64,000 bases of DNA from Planctomycetota bacterium (GTDB lineage Bacteria > Planctomycetota > Planctomycetia > Pirellulales > Lacipirellulaceae): contig JAKOXH010000055.1 of the NCBI GenBank assembly GCA_029781135.1, positions 55,915-119,914 on the forward strand. Direction: 5' to 3'. Within the stretch, counting starts at the first letter, position 1. Each line of letters opens with the position of its first letter. The notes beneath the pieces are model-generated. The model worked only from the letters and a program-made list of their open reading frames with translations. It did no database searches and was not told the DNA's origin. Below are positions 53,741 to 62,485 of this stretch, piece after piece. Made by a program: the position numbers and the translations under genes.

Positions 53741-54229
53741 TTGCCCTGCCCTCAAGTGGCGGAAGAACGTGGGGCTCGCCCAGCCTTTCTGCCGCCCCCA
53801 TTTTGGCCCTCTTTGTCGCAGGTTCCTCTCCAAGTGTTTGCCCATTTTTGCCATTGTCTCGTTCTAGCTCAGGCTGCGGCGGCTCCTGCCCAAGGCCAAG
53901 CCCAGCCTCCGGCCGACGCCAACGCCCCTTTGCGGTTACTCGGTTGGTTGCTGATCACGGCGATCTTGTTCTATTTCATCATGCTTCGCCCGCAGAAACA
54001 GAAAGAGCAAGCGATACGCGACAAAGTGAATGCTTTGAAGGAAAACGACCGCATTGTAACCATTGGCGGAATTCACGGCGTGGTGACGAACGTGCAGCGG
54101 GATGCAGAACGTGTCACCATTCGCGTCGATGAAGCGACCGGAACAAAATTGCGGGTAAATATGTCGGCGATCGCTCGGGTGGTCACGGGCGATGACGACG
54201 AAAATACAACCGGTGGAAACAAATCCTAA
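53741..54229 (+). CDS. yajC: YajC, preprotein translocase subunit
   Basis: The C-terminal 105 residues are unmistakable YajC: a single membrane helix (LGWLLITAILFYFIMLRPQKQ), then KEQAIRDKVNALKENDRIVTIGGIHGVV and a short beta domain. YajC associates with SecDF-SecYEG in the inner membrane. The N-terminus is unclear: the frame is open from a TTG at 53741, GTG at 53756 or 53834 are alternatives, and none has a good ribosome binding site. The first 50 residues encoded from 53741 are Pro/Cys/His-rich and may not be translated. It lies 46 bp upstream of secDF. Confidence 0.88.
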   Translation: MPCPQVAEERGARPAFLPPPFWPSLSQVPLQVFAHFCHCLVLAQAAAAPAQGQAQPPADANAPLRLLGWLLITAILFYFIMLRPQKQKEQAIRDKVNALKENDRIVTIGGIHGVVTNVQRDAERVTIRVDEATGTKLRVNMSAIARVVTGDDDENTTGGNKS

Positions 54230-54275
54230 CGAGTTACGCCTTCAGCTGTTCGAGCAAAGGCGGGATGAGTAAACG

Positions 54276-57200
54276 ATGAATATGAGCGAAGGTAATCGTG
54301 TTCGGTTCGGATGGTTGAAATTGGTCACTATGGCGGCGCTGGCCCTGGGAGCGAATTCCACCAGTTGGGCGCAAACGGCTGCGGCCCCGCCGGCGGAGAA
54401 CAAGGCGGCCGCGGCCGCTTCGGCGCCAAAAGCGCCAGCCGCCGAGGCCCCCAAGTCCGAGGCGAAGACCGCCGCGCCGGCGAGTACGCCGGCGGAAACC
54501 CCGCCGCCGGCAACACCAGCTCCCATCGGTGCTGCCGATGTTTCCAAAGCGCCCTCGAACGCCGCGGCACCGGCGTCGACCGTCTCTAAGGGCGAGCAGA
54601 AAAACACGAGTGATTCGCAGTTGCCGGCGGGGAAGACTGCTCCCTCGGTGGCGACGAAAGCGCTGCAAAAAACCGGCGTCTCGCCCGAGCAGACCGGCTG
54701 GAGCCCGTGGCTCATTCTCGCCATTCTTGTGGGGCTGTTTGTTATCCCCATGCTAATTGGCAATTATCTGGCCGGTATCTGGCGGATGCCGGATCATGCT
54801 TGGAAGATCAGCCTCACGCTGGGTGTGTTGGCGGCTTCGATTCTGACCGTCGTGTTTGGCCAGTTCAAATACGGCCCCGATTTGGCCGGCGGCATCACGC
54901 TGATTTACGAACTGCAAGACACGCCCAAAGTCACGCCGGTGGCGACTACCGGGCCAGCGGCCAAGGGGGCGACCGCGACCAACCAGCAAATCAAGAGTGG
55001 CGAACGGCAGTTTTCCGTCAGTGAGCTAATAGGCTCACTGAAGAAACGCTTGGACCCAGACGGCACCAAGGAAATTACGATTCGCGAATACGGCCCGGCT
55101 GTGGAGATCATCATCCCTCAGGTCGGCCAGGATGAAATGGACTTCGTGAAGCAGAAGATCACGGCCTTGGGCCAGTTGGAGTTCCGCATCACGGCCGACC
55201 CTTCATTTACAAGAGATAAGACGGTAATTGAACTCGCCAAGCTGGCGCCGCCCACGCAAAAGGAAATCAAGCAGGGCGGCGCGGTCGTCGCTCGCTGGGT
55301 GCCGTACGATGTCGCTGAGTTCGGTCCCGTGGAGCGCGTTGATGGAATGGTGAAGCGCCAGGCCGGCGACACCGCCGAAGCGTTGGTGCTCATCGACCAG
55401 ATGAACGTGACGGGCGATTATCTGACCTCGGCGACAAAAGGCATGGATGAACGTGGCGGCCCCGCCGTCCATTTTTCATTCAATAGCGCGGGGTCGCAGC
55501 GGTTTGGTCGCCTCACGGGCCAGAACACACCCAATCCGGCGACGCCCGATAAATACCGTCACTTGGGTATTCTGCTCGATAACCGCCTCGTGAACGCTCC
55601 TACGATCCGCACCCAAATTACCGACCGCGGCATGATCAGCGGCGGCAGCATGACCGACCGCGAAGTCGAATTGAACGTCGAGATTCTCAACGCCGGTAGC
55701 CTGCCGGCGGCCCTCAACAAAACGCCGATCAGCCAGGAAATCATCAGTCCGACCTTGGGCGGGCAAACGGTACAAAAAGGGAAACAAGCAATTATTGGGT
55801 CGCTCATTGGCGTCGTGGCGTTCATGCTCGTGTACTACCGATTTTCAGGATTGATCGCCTGCCTGGCGCTTTCGCTGAACTTGGTGATGGTGCTCGCGCT
55901 GATGGTGCTGATCAAGGCGGCCATCACGTTGCCCGGCCTCGCCGGCTTGGCGCTTACCGTCGGTATGTCCGTCGATACCAACGTGCTCATTTACGAGCGC
56001 ATTCGCGAGGAACTGGAAAGCGGTGCGGCCCTGCGAATGGCCATCCGTAACGGGTTCGACCGCGCCATGCGGGCAATTATCGATACCCACTTGTCGACGA
56101 TTATCTCCGGTATCGTGCTGTTCTATGTCGGCACCGACCAAGTGCGCGGCTTCGCCGTCACTTTGGTTCTCGGCATCATTACCAACCTGTTCACGGCCTT
56201 CTTCTGCACGCGGTTGATGTTCGATGTCGCCGAACGCCAAGGCCTCATCAAGAAACTGAAGATGATGCACATTTTTTCGAAGCCAAATTTCGACTTCCTG
56301 CGGCTGCGCTGGATCATGTTGGGGGCTTCGTGGACGCTGATCGCCATCGGCATGATCGCCGTCTATGCGCGCGGCACGCAGTTGCTCGATATCGACTTCA
56401 CGGGCGGTTCGTCGGTCACCTTCACGCTCAATGATAAGGATCGGATGTCGCTAGCGCAAGTGCGCGATACGCTTGTCAAGACAGAACTCGTCGACAAGAA
56501 CTTGTTGATCGTCGAGCTCGGTCAAACCGGTACCGCATTCACGGTCGATACGAGCGAACAATCGGTCGATAATGTGAAAGACATTTTGATCAAGGAGTTC
56601 GGCCCAAAACTAAAAAAATATTCGTTCCAGTTTAAAGATCTTAAGCCTGTTACCGAACCAGGTTTTATCGGTACCGAAGCAACGCTCGTGGTTAATTCGG
56701 GGCCCGAATTTCATGGCGAAGCTGGCTTAAGCCAGGAAGCACTACAGAAGCTGTTGCTCGATTCGTTCACAAAACAAGGTCAGAAGGACCAGCAGATTTC
56801 GCTTACCAATCCGAACCTGCGGCCGGGCAGCAGCGTTCGCTACAGCGAATGGACGGCCCGCTTTGCCGGACTCGATGAAGCCGCCACTCGCACCGCGCTC
56901 GACCGCGTGCGAGGGGAACTCGAAACCAAAGCGTTGTTCCCGTTGGCAAGCAACATCGGCGGACGCGTTTCGTCGAATATGCAACTTTCAGCCTTTTTAG
57001 CCGTCGGCATCAGTCTGATCGCCATGATCGCTTACCTGTGGTTCCGCTTCCAAAAACCGACGTACGGCATCGCGGCTGGCGTGGCGCTCATTCACGACGT
57101 GCTCATGACCGTCGGGATGATCGCGCTTAGTTATTACATTGTGAACGCCGCGCCAACGTTAGCTGCTTGGCTCAAGATCGACGCGTTTCAAATCAATCTG

Positions 57201-57572
57201 ACGATCGTCGCCGCCCTCCTGACGATCATCGGTTACTCGGTGAACGATACGATCGTAACGTTCGACCGGCTGCGTGAAATCAAAGGCAAAACGCCGCAAA
57301 TCACTGCCAAGATGGTAAACGACAGCGTGAACCAAACGCTGAGCCGAACGATCCTAACCGTGTTCACCGTGTTCATCGTCGTGGTGATTCTGTATTTCTT
57401 CGGTGGCGATGGGTTACACAGCTTCGCCTTTGCGTTCTTGGTGGGCGTCGTGGTGGGAACTTATAGTTCGATCTACGTCGCTTCGCCGGTGCTGTTGTGG
57501 CTCAGCGGTGTGAGCGCTTCAACGGCGACTGACAAACCACCGGCCACCAGCATGCAGCCAGCCCGCTCATAA
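54276..57572 (+). CDS. secDF: fused protein translocase SecDF
   Basis: This 1098-residue single chain combines SecD and SecF, which use proton motive force to help pull exported proteins out of SecYEG. A signal-like N-terminus is followed by an Ala/Pro-rich linker (about 30-140). SecD helix 1 comes later, near FGQFKYGPDLAGG, with the D1 motif GPDLAGGITLIYEL. The SecD helices include GLAGLALTVGMSVDTNVLIYERIREEL. The SecF half starts about residue 690 with LDIDFTGGSSVTF and ends with IIGYSVNDTIVTFDRLREIKG, the SecF signature. The Ala/Pro-rich linker is an addition relative to enterobacterial SecD. An intrinsic terminator follows. Confidence 0.97.
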   Translation: MNMSEGNRVRFGWLKLVTMAALALGANSTSWAQTAAAPPAENKAAAAASAPKAPAAEAPKSEAKTAAPASTPAETPPPATPAPIGAADVSKAPSNAAAPASTVSKGEQKNTSDSQLPAGKTAPSVATKALQKTGVSPEQTGWSPWLILAILVGLFVIPMLIGNYLAGIWRMPDHAWKISLTLGVLAASILTVVFGQFKYGPDLAGGITLIYELQDTPKVTPVATTGPAAKGATATNQQIKSGERQFSVSELIGSLKKRLDPDGTKEITIREYGPAVEIIIPQVGQDEMDFVKQKITALGQLEFRITADPSFTRDKTVIELAKLAPPTQKEIKQGGAVVARWVPYDVAEFGPVERVDGMVKRQAGDTAEALVLIDQMNVTGDYLTSATKGMDERGGPAVHFSFNSAGSQRFGRLTGQNTPNPATPDKYRHLGILLDNRLVNAPTIRTQITDRGMISGGSMTDREVELNVEILNAGSLPAALNKTPISQEIISPTLGGQTVQKGKQAIIGSLIGVVAFMLVYYRFSGLIACLALSLNLVMVLALMVLIKAAITLPGLAGLALTVGMSVDTNVLIYERIREELESGAALRMAIRNGFDRAMRAIIDTHLSTIISGIVLFYVGTDQVRGFAVTLVLGIITNLFTAFFCTRLMFDVAERQGLIKKLKMMHIFSKPNFDFLRLRWIMLGASWTLIAIGMIAVYARGTQLLDIDFTGGSSVTFTLNDKDRMSLAQVRDTLVKTELVDKNLLIVELGQTGTAFTVDTSEQSVDNVKDILIKEFGPKLKKYSFQFKDLKPVTEPGFIGTEATLVVNSGPEFHGEAGLSQEALQKLLLDSFTKQGQKDQQISLTNPNLRPGSSVRYSEWTARFAGLDEAATRTALDRVRGELETKALFPLASNIGGRVSSNMQLSAFLAVGISLIAMIAYLWFRFQKPTYGIAAGVALIHDVLMTVGMIALSYYIVNAAPTLAAWLKIDAFQINLTIVAALLTIIGYSVNDTIVTFDRLREIKGKTPQITAKMVNDSVNQTLSRTILTVFTVFIVVVILYFFGGDGLHSFAFAFLVGVVVGTYSSIYVASPVLLWLSGVSASTATDKPPATSMQPARS

Positions 57573-57600
57573 CGATTCAATGAAGCCGATCACCTCTTCA

Positions 57601-57627
57601 CCCCCGGCCCAACCGGGGGTTTTTTTT
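57601..57627 (+). terminator. intrinsic terminator of secDF
   Basis: CCCCCGG/CCGGGGG with a 5-base loop (CCCAA) is followed immediately by eight Ts, 28 bases after the secDF stop. It closes the tgt-yajC-secDF cluster. Confidence 0.93.
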
Positions 57628-57934
57628 GGCTCATCGGCGCGGGCCACGAGGCGCCCTCATTGCCGCCAGCAAATACCGCAATGTGATCTATCGGCGTCAA
57701 AGTTTGCCAAGGCCATAGAGCTTACGACCTGCGCAAGCTCGCTGTTATCGGCAACGGGAATTCTGCGATTGGCCTCGTTCGCTGCGAACTCTTGAACGGC
57801 GCATGACGAAGAATAATGCAGACCGTGTGATTCTTGCGGTCTCGATGCGTGCTCACGGACGACGGGCGTCGTACACCGAATGTGGCCGTGCCAGGCGGGT
57901 GCCGCGACATTCAGACGATCCTGAGGCTTGATCC
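57628..57934. other. intergenic region upstream of the LysM gene
   Basis: About 300 bases without a gene or recognisable repeat. Confidence 0.5.
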
Positions 57935-58948
57935 GTGTCTGCAGTTCGCAAGCTCGTTATTGCATCGGCATTGGTGGCAACTGGTTTGGGTGTCGCCTTT
58001 CTCTTGGGTAAGCCCGGCGGCATCCAGAAGGTTTTCCATCCTGCTGTAACTCTGGCAAATAAGCCCGAGTCCGCATTGATTACGCCAGCGGCCAAGCCGC
58101 AAACAGAAATGGCCTTGGCTTCGGTCCATGCACAGCTGTTCCCCGAATCGACGAATCTGCCGAAAACTTCCGATTCGGCCCCCGAACCACCGGCGTTGAT
58201 ATCGTCCTTGGTTCCCGTCGTCACACCCAATGACGAACCGGCGGCGCGGGATGCTATGGTTGGGACAGCTAATGTTAACTCGTTGGCCCCACGCGCCTTC
58301 GAAAGCAACACGCCGATCGCCAAGCTCCGCAATGAGGCGCCACGGGCTATCGGAAATGAGCCACGCACCGTGGCTGTTATTCGTCGTTTGCCGCCAGTCG
58401 ATAGCATGAGCAATGCCCTCGCAATCGGTGTTCCAGATCGCGCGAACGTGGCCAGCGGCGCCGGTTCCCAATCGCTATTCGAAGCAACCAGTTTCTCGCC
58501 CGATTCCGGCGCCGCCCCAGCGACTGTCGCCGCATTCGATTCACCAACGGCGGGTGGCCAGTCATGTATGGTTGCGCCGCCACCGTGGCCCGTAAGCGAC
58601 GAGGCGCAGGAATCACGCACCCATGTTGTTGTGGATGGCGACTCACTGCAAAACCTGGCCGGGCGCTACCTCGATAATCCGCAGCGTAGCCAGGAGATCT
58701 TCGAACTCAACCGCGATGTGCTGGCGAATCCGGAGTTGCTCCCCATTGGGGCGGAACTGCGCATCCCCGAACGCTTTGCCCGCAGCTCGTGGAACCGGCA
58801 GGGGTATCGCCCAGCCGCGGTCGATGACACCACGATTCGTTCCGCCGCGAACGGCAATTTGGTGCCCATTCGTGCGGCAACGGCAGCCGATCCGTACGAT
58901 GTAACGGCACCGCGAGCCCAACTTGCGCACCCGATCGCCGTTGAATAG
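57935..58948 (+). CDS. membrane-anchored LysM protein
   Basis: This 337-residue protein starts at GTG 57935 with GAGG eight bases upstream. One N-terminal membrane or signal helix (LVIASALVATGLGVAFLLG) is followed by about 200 residues of low-complexity, Pro/Ala/Ser-rich sequence, probably disordered. A single LysM domain lies near the C-terminus (about 225-275): HVVVDGDSLQNLAGRYLDNP, EIFELNRDVLANPELLPIGAELRIP. LysM domains bind peptidoglycan or chitin-like glycans. No enzymatic domain is attached, so a structural or scaffolding role in the envelope is inferred. It has no operon partners. Confidence 0.85.
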   Translation: MSAVRKLVIASALVATGLGVAFLLGKPGGIQKVFHPAVTLANKPESALITPAAKPQTEMALASVHAQLFPESTNLPKTSDSAPEPPALISSLVPVVTPNDEPAARDAMVGTANVNSLAPRAFESNTPIAKLRNEAPRAIGNEPRTVAVIRRLPPVDSMSNALAIGVPDRANVASGAGSQSLFEATSFSPDSGAAPATVAAFDSPTAGGQSCMVAPPPWPVSDEAQESRTHVVVDGDSLQNLAGRYLDNPQRSQEIFELNRDVLANPELLPIGAELRIPERFARSSWNRQGYRPAAVDDTTIRSAANGNLVPIRAATAADPYDVTAPRAQLAHPIAVE

Positions 58949-59061
58949 TCTGAACACTTGCAGTCGACGTTTCGATGGGTACCACTACCTTAACACGACA
59001 ACCGCATCTGCGCTAGACATCGCCGCAAATTCCGATACGATAAGGAGTTAGCAACTCCCCC

Positions 59062-59144
59062 GGAGGGTAAGCGAATTGGCTAGCGGCCACACTGGAAATG
59101 TGGTGCCGGGAAACCGGTTACGGGTTCGAGTCCCGTGCCCTCCG
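59062..59144 (+). tRNA. tRNA-Ser (GGA)
   Basis: This 83-base type II tRNA has acceptor GGAGGGT/GCCCTCC with discriminator G. The anticodon stem CCACA/TGTGG encloses the loop CTGGAAA (anticodon GGA). The long variable arm reads TGCCGGGAAACCGGT and the T-arm contains GGGTTCGAGTCCC. Confidence 0.95.
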
Positions 59145-59239
59145 CTTTCACAGGTTGCATCGGAGAACGTCGCTCCCGTTAGCATTCGGCCACGTGTTAC
59201 CAGGTTCTTGCTGCGTTAAGGATGTCAATAGCGACGAAA

Positions 59240-59875
59240 TCAACTTCCACCTGCCGCCCCCTCGGCCTGCGGCACGGAAAACAGGATTTCTTTCATCCCA
59301 GCATCGGCCCCGGCGTCGAGGACCATCACGAACCGGCCATGGGTCGCATCGGCTGAGCCGTTGATCATGAGCCCCGTGCGTTCCTGTTCCTTGTTGGCCC
59401 TGCGGAGTTTCGACCGCAGTTCCTGCTCACTATGCACCTCTTCGTCATCGACGAACATGGCGTCGTCGGCGTCGATCGTCACGACGACAAAATTCGGATC
59501 GTTCGTGATTTCTGGCACCGCTTGCACGTTGCTCGGTGAATTCGCCGATCCCTGCGGCGTCGGCAAATTGATCACTGCTTCGATCGACTGCATCGACGTC
59601 ACGAGAAAGAAGATCAACAGGAAGAACACGATGTCGACCATTGCCGTCATGTCGATCAGGTCTTTGTGCTCCGGGCGGCGACCGACCAATAGCAACGGAT
59701 GATCGGCCGCCTCATGCCGCGAATCGACGCCGCCGGTGTCCTCAGCGGCCGCCTTTTCGGCAGTCGGCACCACCACCCGCGCCCGGCATTTCGGGCACGT
59801 CTTCTCCTTGCCGGCCGAAGAATCGGCAGCCGCCAGCTTCTTACCGCAGTACGAACACCGGAAGACAATGCTCAT
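59240..59875 (-). CDS. ExbD/TolR-family protein with N-terminal zinc ribbon
   Basis: This 211-residue protein begins with a zinc ribbon (Cys7-x2-Cys10 and Cys27-x2-Cys30). A flexible linker leads to one membrane helix at about 75-97 preceded by the ExbD motif DLIDMTAMVDIVFFLLIFFL, in which the Asp of MVD is the proton-channel residue. The C-terminal periplasmic domain follows (VVVTIDADDAMFVDDEEV). The zinc ribbon faces the cytoplasm and is not part of ordinary ExbD. It is last in an ExbB-ExbD-ExbD operon, overlapping the previous gene by four bases. The complex should use proton motive force to drive an outer-membrane or envelope process. Confidence 0.9.
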   Translation of the reverse strand: MSIVFRCSYCGKKLAAADSSAGKEKTCPKCRARVVVPTAEKAAAEDTGGVDSRHEAADHPLLLVGRRPEHKDLIDMTAMVDIVFFLLIFFLVTSMQSIEAVINLPTPQGSANSPSNVQAVPEITNDPNFVVVTIDADDAMFVDDEEVHSEQELRSKLRRANKEQERTGLMINGSADATHGRFVMVLDAGADAGMKEILFSVPQAEGAAGGS

Positions 59876-60357
59876 GGCGACTCCTTTTCCATGACGGCCA
59901 CGTGAAGCTTCATCCCCTCCGCCGAAGCGGCCGTCGCGATGCGAAACAAATCAGCCAGTCGCACTTTCTTCTCGGCCTTCAGGAGCACGGCTTTCTTGCC
60001 CTCCGCGGCACCATTTTCGACGGCCGCCTGCACACGCTGCTCCTGCTGGGCGGCATCGTTGATCGGCTCCGTCTTCGCACCATCGCCAAGGTACAAAGTC
60101 ACCGACTTTCCGTCCAAACTTCGCGCCAAGGTAAAGATCACGGCGCTATCGGCATCGAGGGCCGCCACATGTGTGGCCGCCGGCAAGTTCATTTCACCCA
60201 ACGCCACGGTGACGAATGTCACGAGAAAGTAGATGTTCATCATGAACACCAGATCGACCATGGCAGTGATATCGAACTCTGGCATCTCAAAATCGGGGCG
60301 GCGCGCAAACAGCTCCTCCGAACCGGTGGCGCCAAAATTCAAACTCGCTGGTCGCAT
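59872..60357 (-). CDS. ExbD/TolR-family protein
   Basis: This 161-residue protein has a short cytoplasmic N-terminus and a membrane helix with FDITAMVDLVFMMNIYFLV, with the key Asp in MVD. The periplasmic domain ends VAVMEKESP. It is a divergent paralogue of the next gene, with which it overlaps by four bases. It lies 14 bp after the MotA/TolQ/ExbB gene. Two ExbD subunits per operon may form heterodimers in the pentameric ExbB ring. Confidence 0.88.
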   Translation of the reverse strand: MRPASLNFGATGSEELFARRPDFEMPEFDITAMVDLVFMMNIYFLVTFVTVALGEMNLPAATHVAALDADSAVIFTLARSLDGKSVTLYLGDGAKTEPINDAAQQEQRVQAAVENGAAEGKKAVLLKAEKKVRLADLFRIATAASAEGMKLHVAVMEKESP

Positions 60358-60371
60358 AACATTTGCCGCAC

Positions 60372-61001
60372 CTAGCTGCGGCTCTTAAAGAAATCCAGAA
60401 TTCGCATGAGGCCCGCGCCAAGCGCATCCTGGAAATTGCGAATCTTCGTGGAAAGACTCGCCAACAGGAAATTGAATGGAATGGCCGTGCCTAGCCCCAT
60501 GGCCGTGCAAATTAGCGCGATGCTGATCTCGGCCGCAATTTGCGACGGCTGGACTTTTTCGCCCGTGCCGATCCGGCCGAACGCCGCCATCATGCCGAGC
60601 ACCGTGCCAAATAGCCCGAGCAGCGGCCCACATTTAATCGACGTGGCGATCCAATTGGTGCGATACTCCAGGTCGCCCATCACGTCGCGCTGCAAAATCT
60701 CCATCACGACCTGCCGCAATTGATCGTATTTCAGTTGGCGATTCGCCGTCGCCAACTCGATGAGTTGGGGCAGCGCCCGCGGGTCATCGGCCGTCATTTC
60801 CTCGACTTCGGCGAACTGGCCGCCTTCGAGTTTCTGAACGACTTCCTCCGCATATTCCGCTTGCTCATCATGGTCACCAAAACTCAGTTCCCGCACCCGG
60901 CGAAAACCCATGATGACATTATAGAGCCCCCACAGAAAGTTGAGTGCTAAGAAGCCATAACAGGCGTCGCCCAGCAGTTTCGCCAGGTCATTGATACTCA
61001 T
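60372..61001 (-). CDS. MotA/TolQ/ExbB proton channel protein
   Basis: This 209-residue inner-membrane protein has an N-terminal helix (YGFLALNFLWGLYNVIMGF) and a long cytoplasmic charged segment. Two C-terminal helices with LLGLFGTVLGMMAAFGRIG and AAEISIALICTAMGLGTAIPFN follow, the classical MotA/TolQ/ExbB motifs. It is first of three genes with two ExbD-type proteins. Together they form a proton-driven energiser, but the partner (TonB- or Tol-like) is not in the window. Confidence 0.95.
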   Translation of the reverse strand: MSINDLAKLLGDACYGFLALNFLWGLYNVIMGFRRVRELSFGDHDEQAEYAEEVVQKLEGGQFAEVEEMTADDPRALPQLIELATANRQLKYDQLRQVVMEILQRDVMGDLEYRTNWIATSIKCGPLLGLFGTVLGMMAAFGRIGTGEKVQPSQIAAEISIALICTAMGLGTAIPFNFLLASLSTKIRNFQDALGAGLMRILDFFKSRS

Positions 61002-61296
61002 CGCAAATGCCTCGTGGTTCCAATTGCCGCGTTTCGGCCCGCCCTTTATGTTAAGTTAAACCGCCGTACGGTGAACAAGCAAGTTGACAACCGCAAAAGC
61101 ACCGTTTCCTACGGCACGACGCAGTCGGGACGGGATGTTGGTGCGATTGTCTTGTTTGGAATTTCTGTGGACGATGCCGCGGCTTCTCCGGCATCTTCCC
61201 CATGCCTACTAACCAGGTTGACGCCAGGTTAAACTGAGGGCAGCCCACGCCAAGCAGCCATTTTCACACTTCGCGGCCAAAAACCGAATTAATTCC

Positions 61297-62337
61297 ATGT
61301 CCACCACACGATCTCTATGGTATCTGTTGGCGATTACTGCAGGTCTCGTAATCAATAATCCCAGTACGGCGGGCACTCTTTCGGAAGATCAAACTGCCGC
61401 CGTTAAGAAACTTGGCCTTGATGAGAAGCGAGTCGCCGAACTCGTCGATAAGCCGCTTTACACGTTCACCGAGGCCGACATCGACGTTTATTTGAAGTTC
61501 CTCAGTGCCACGGAACCCGACCTGCGCAAGCGAATTCTGCACCTGGCCCGCAAGAACATCGGCCAGCCCTACGAAATCTACTTGCTCGGCGAAATGCCGT
61601 TTGAGCCGTACGATCCACAGCCCATCTACTGCCTCGGCAAGAGCGATTGCCTGGTTTTCACCGAGCACACCTACGCCATGGCCCTCTCGCACAATTGGCC
61701 CAGTTTTATGAAGCTGCTACAGCGGATTCGTTACCGCGACGGCCACCTTGGCGTCACCACCCGCAACCATTACACCGAAGCCGATTGGAACATCTCTAAC
61801 CGCTGGCTTGTCGAAGATCTTACCGCCAAACTCGCCGGCGACAAGGCCGTAAAGTTCAGCGAGAAGATCGACCGTGCCAAGTTCTTCAAGAGCCGCTACA
61901 AGCTAACCGTCGACGTGCCTGTCGAGAAACACGACGACATCTATCTGCCCTACTCGGAAATCGAACGGGCCAAAAGCCAGTTGCAGGACGGCGACTTCGT
62001 CAACATCGTTCGCGCGACGGTGAAGAAGGATGCTCCGCCTAATGAAATCTTCGGCGGCAGCGCCTTCGTTGGCCACGTGGGCCTCATCGGCCACGGCTCC
62101 AACGGCGAAGTCCACATGATTCACTCGACCGAACCGCGCGTGCGCGAAGAACCGATCGAGCAGTACATCGCCCGTAGCACGAAAGACAACGCCACCAAAG
62201 ATGCCGCCGGCAAGCCGCGACTCGTCGGCTTCAAATTCCTGCGCCTCCGCGACGATCCGCTCAAAAACCTTAAGGAACTCGACGGCCCGGATGCCCCCCG
62301 CGTCACGCTACCCAGTGGCGATGAAGCGAAGTTCTAA
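61297..62337 (+). CDS. exported DUF1460 amidase-like protein
   Basis: This 346-residue protein has an N-terminal signal peptide (LWYLLAITAGLVINNPSTA). The DUF1460 (N-acetylmuramoyl-L-alanine amidase-like) domain includes KSDCLVFTEHTYAMALSHNW with the probable catalytic cysteine. GVTTRNHYTEADWNISNRW follows, and the histidine block FVGHVGLIGHG lies near residue 275. The NlpC/P60-like Cys-His arrangement fits. A role in cell-wall turnover or recycling outside the cytoplasm is inferred from the family. The gene stands alone. Confidence 0.85.
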   Translation: MSTTRSLWYLLAITAGLVINNPSTAGTLSEDQTAAVKKLGLDEKRVAELVDKPLYTFTEADIDVYLKFLSATEPDLRKRILHLARKNIGQPYEIYLLGEMPFEPYDPQPIYCLGKSDCLVFTEHTYAMALSHNWPSFMKLLQRIRYRDGHLGVTTRNHYTEADWNISNRWLVEDLTAKLAGDKAVKFSEKIDRAKFFKSRYKLTVDVPVEKHDDIYLPYSEIERAKSQLQDGDFVNIVRATVKKDAPPNEIFGGSAFVGHVGLIGHGSNGEVHMIHSTEPRVREEPIEQYIARSTKDNATKDAAGKPRLVGFKFLRLRDDPLKNLKELDGPDAPRVTLPSGDEAKF

Positions 62338-62353
62338 ATGATGGCAGAACGAT

Positions 62354-62473
62354 GGGTGGCATGCTTTCGCCACGAAAACGTTGGGTGGCATGCTCTCGCC
62401 GCAACAGCGGCGTGAGCATGTGGGTTAGCTCGAACGCCATGCCTATTCGCTGTTGCGAAGAAGCATGCCACCC
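62354..62473. repeat. dispersed TGGCATG hairpin repeat, copy 3 (doubled)
   Basis: GGGTGGCATGCT occurs twice (near 62354 and 62383), and AGCATGCCACCC closes the element at 62462-62473. Between them are hairpins such as CGCCGCAACAGCGGCG. It is related to the copies at 37158 and 46029. Confidence 0.7.
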
Positions 62474-62485
62474 GCGACACACTTA

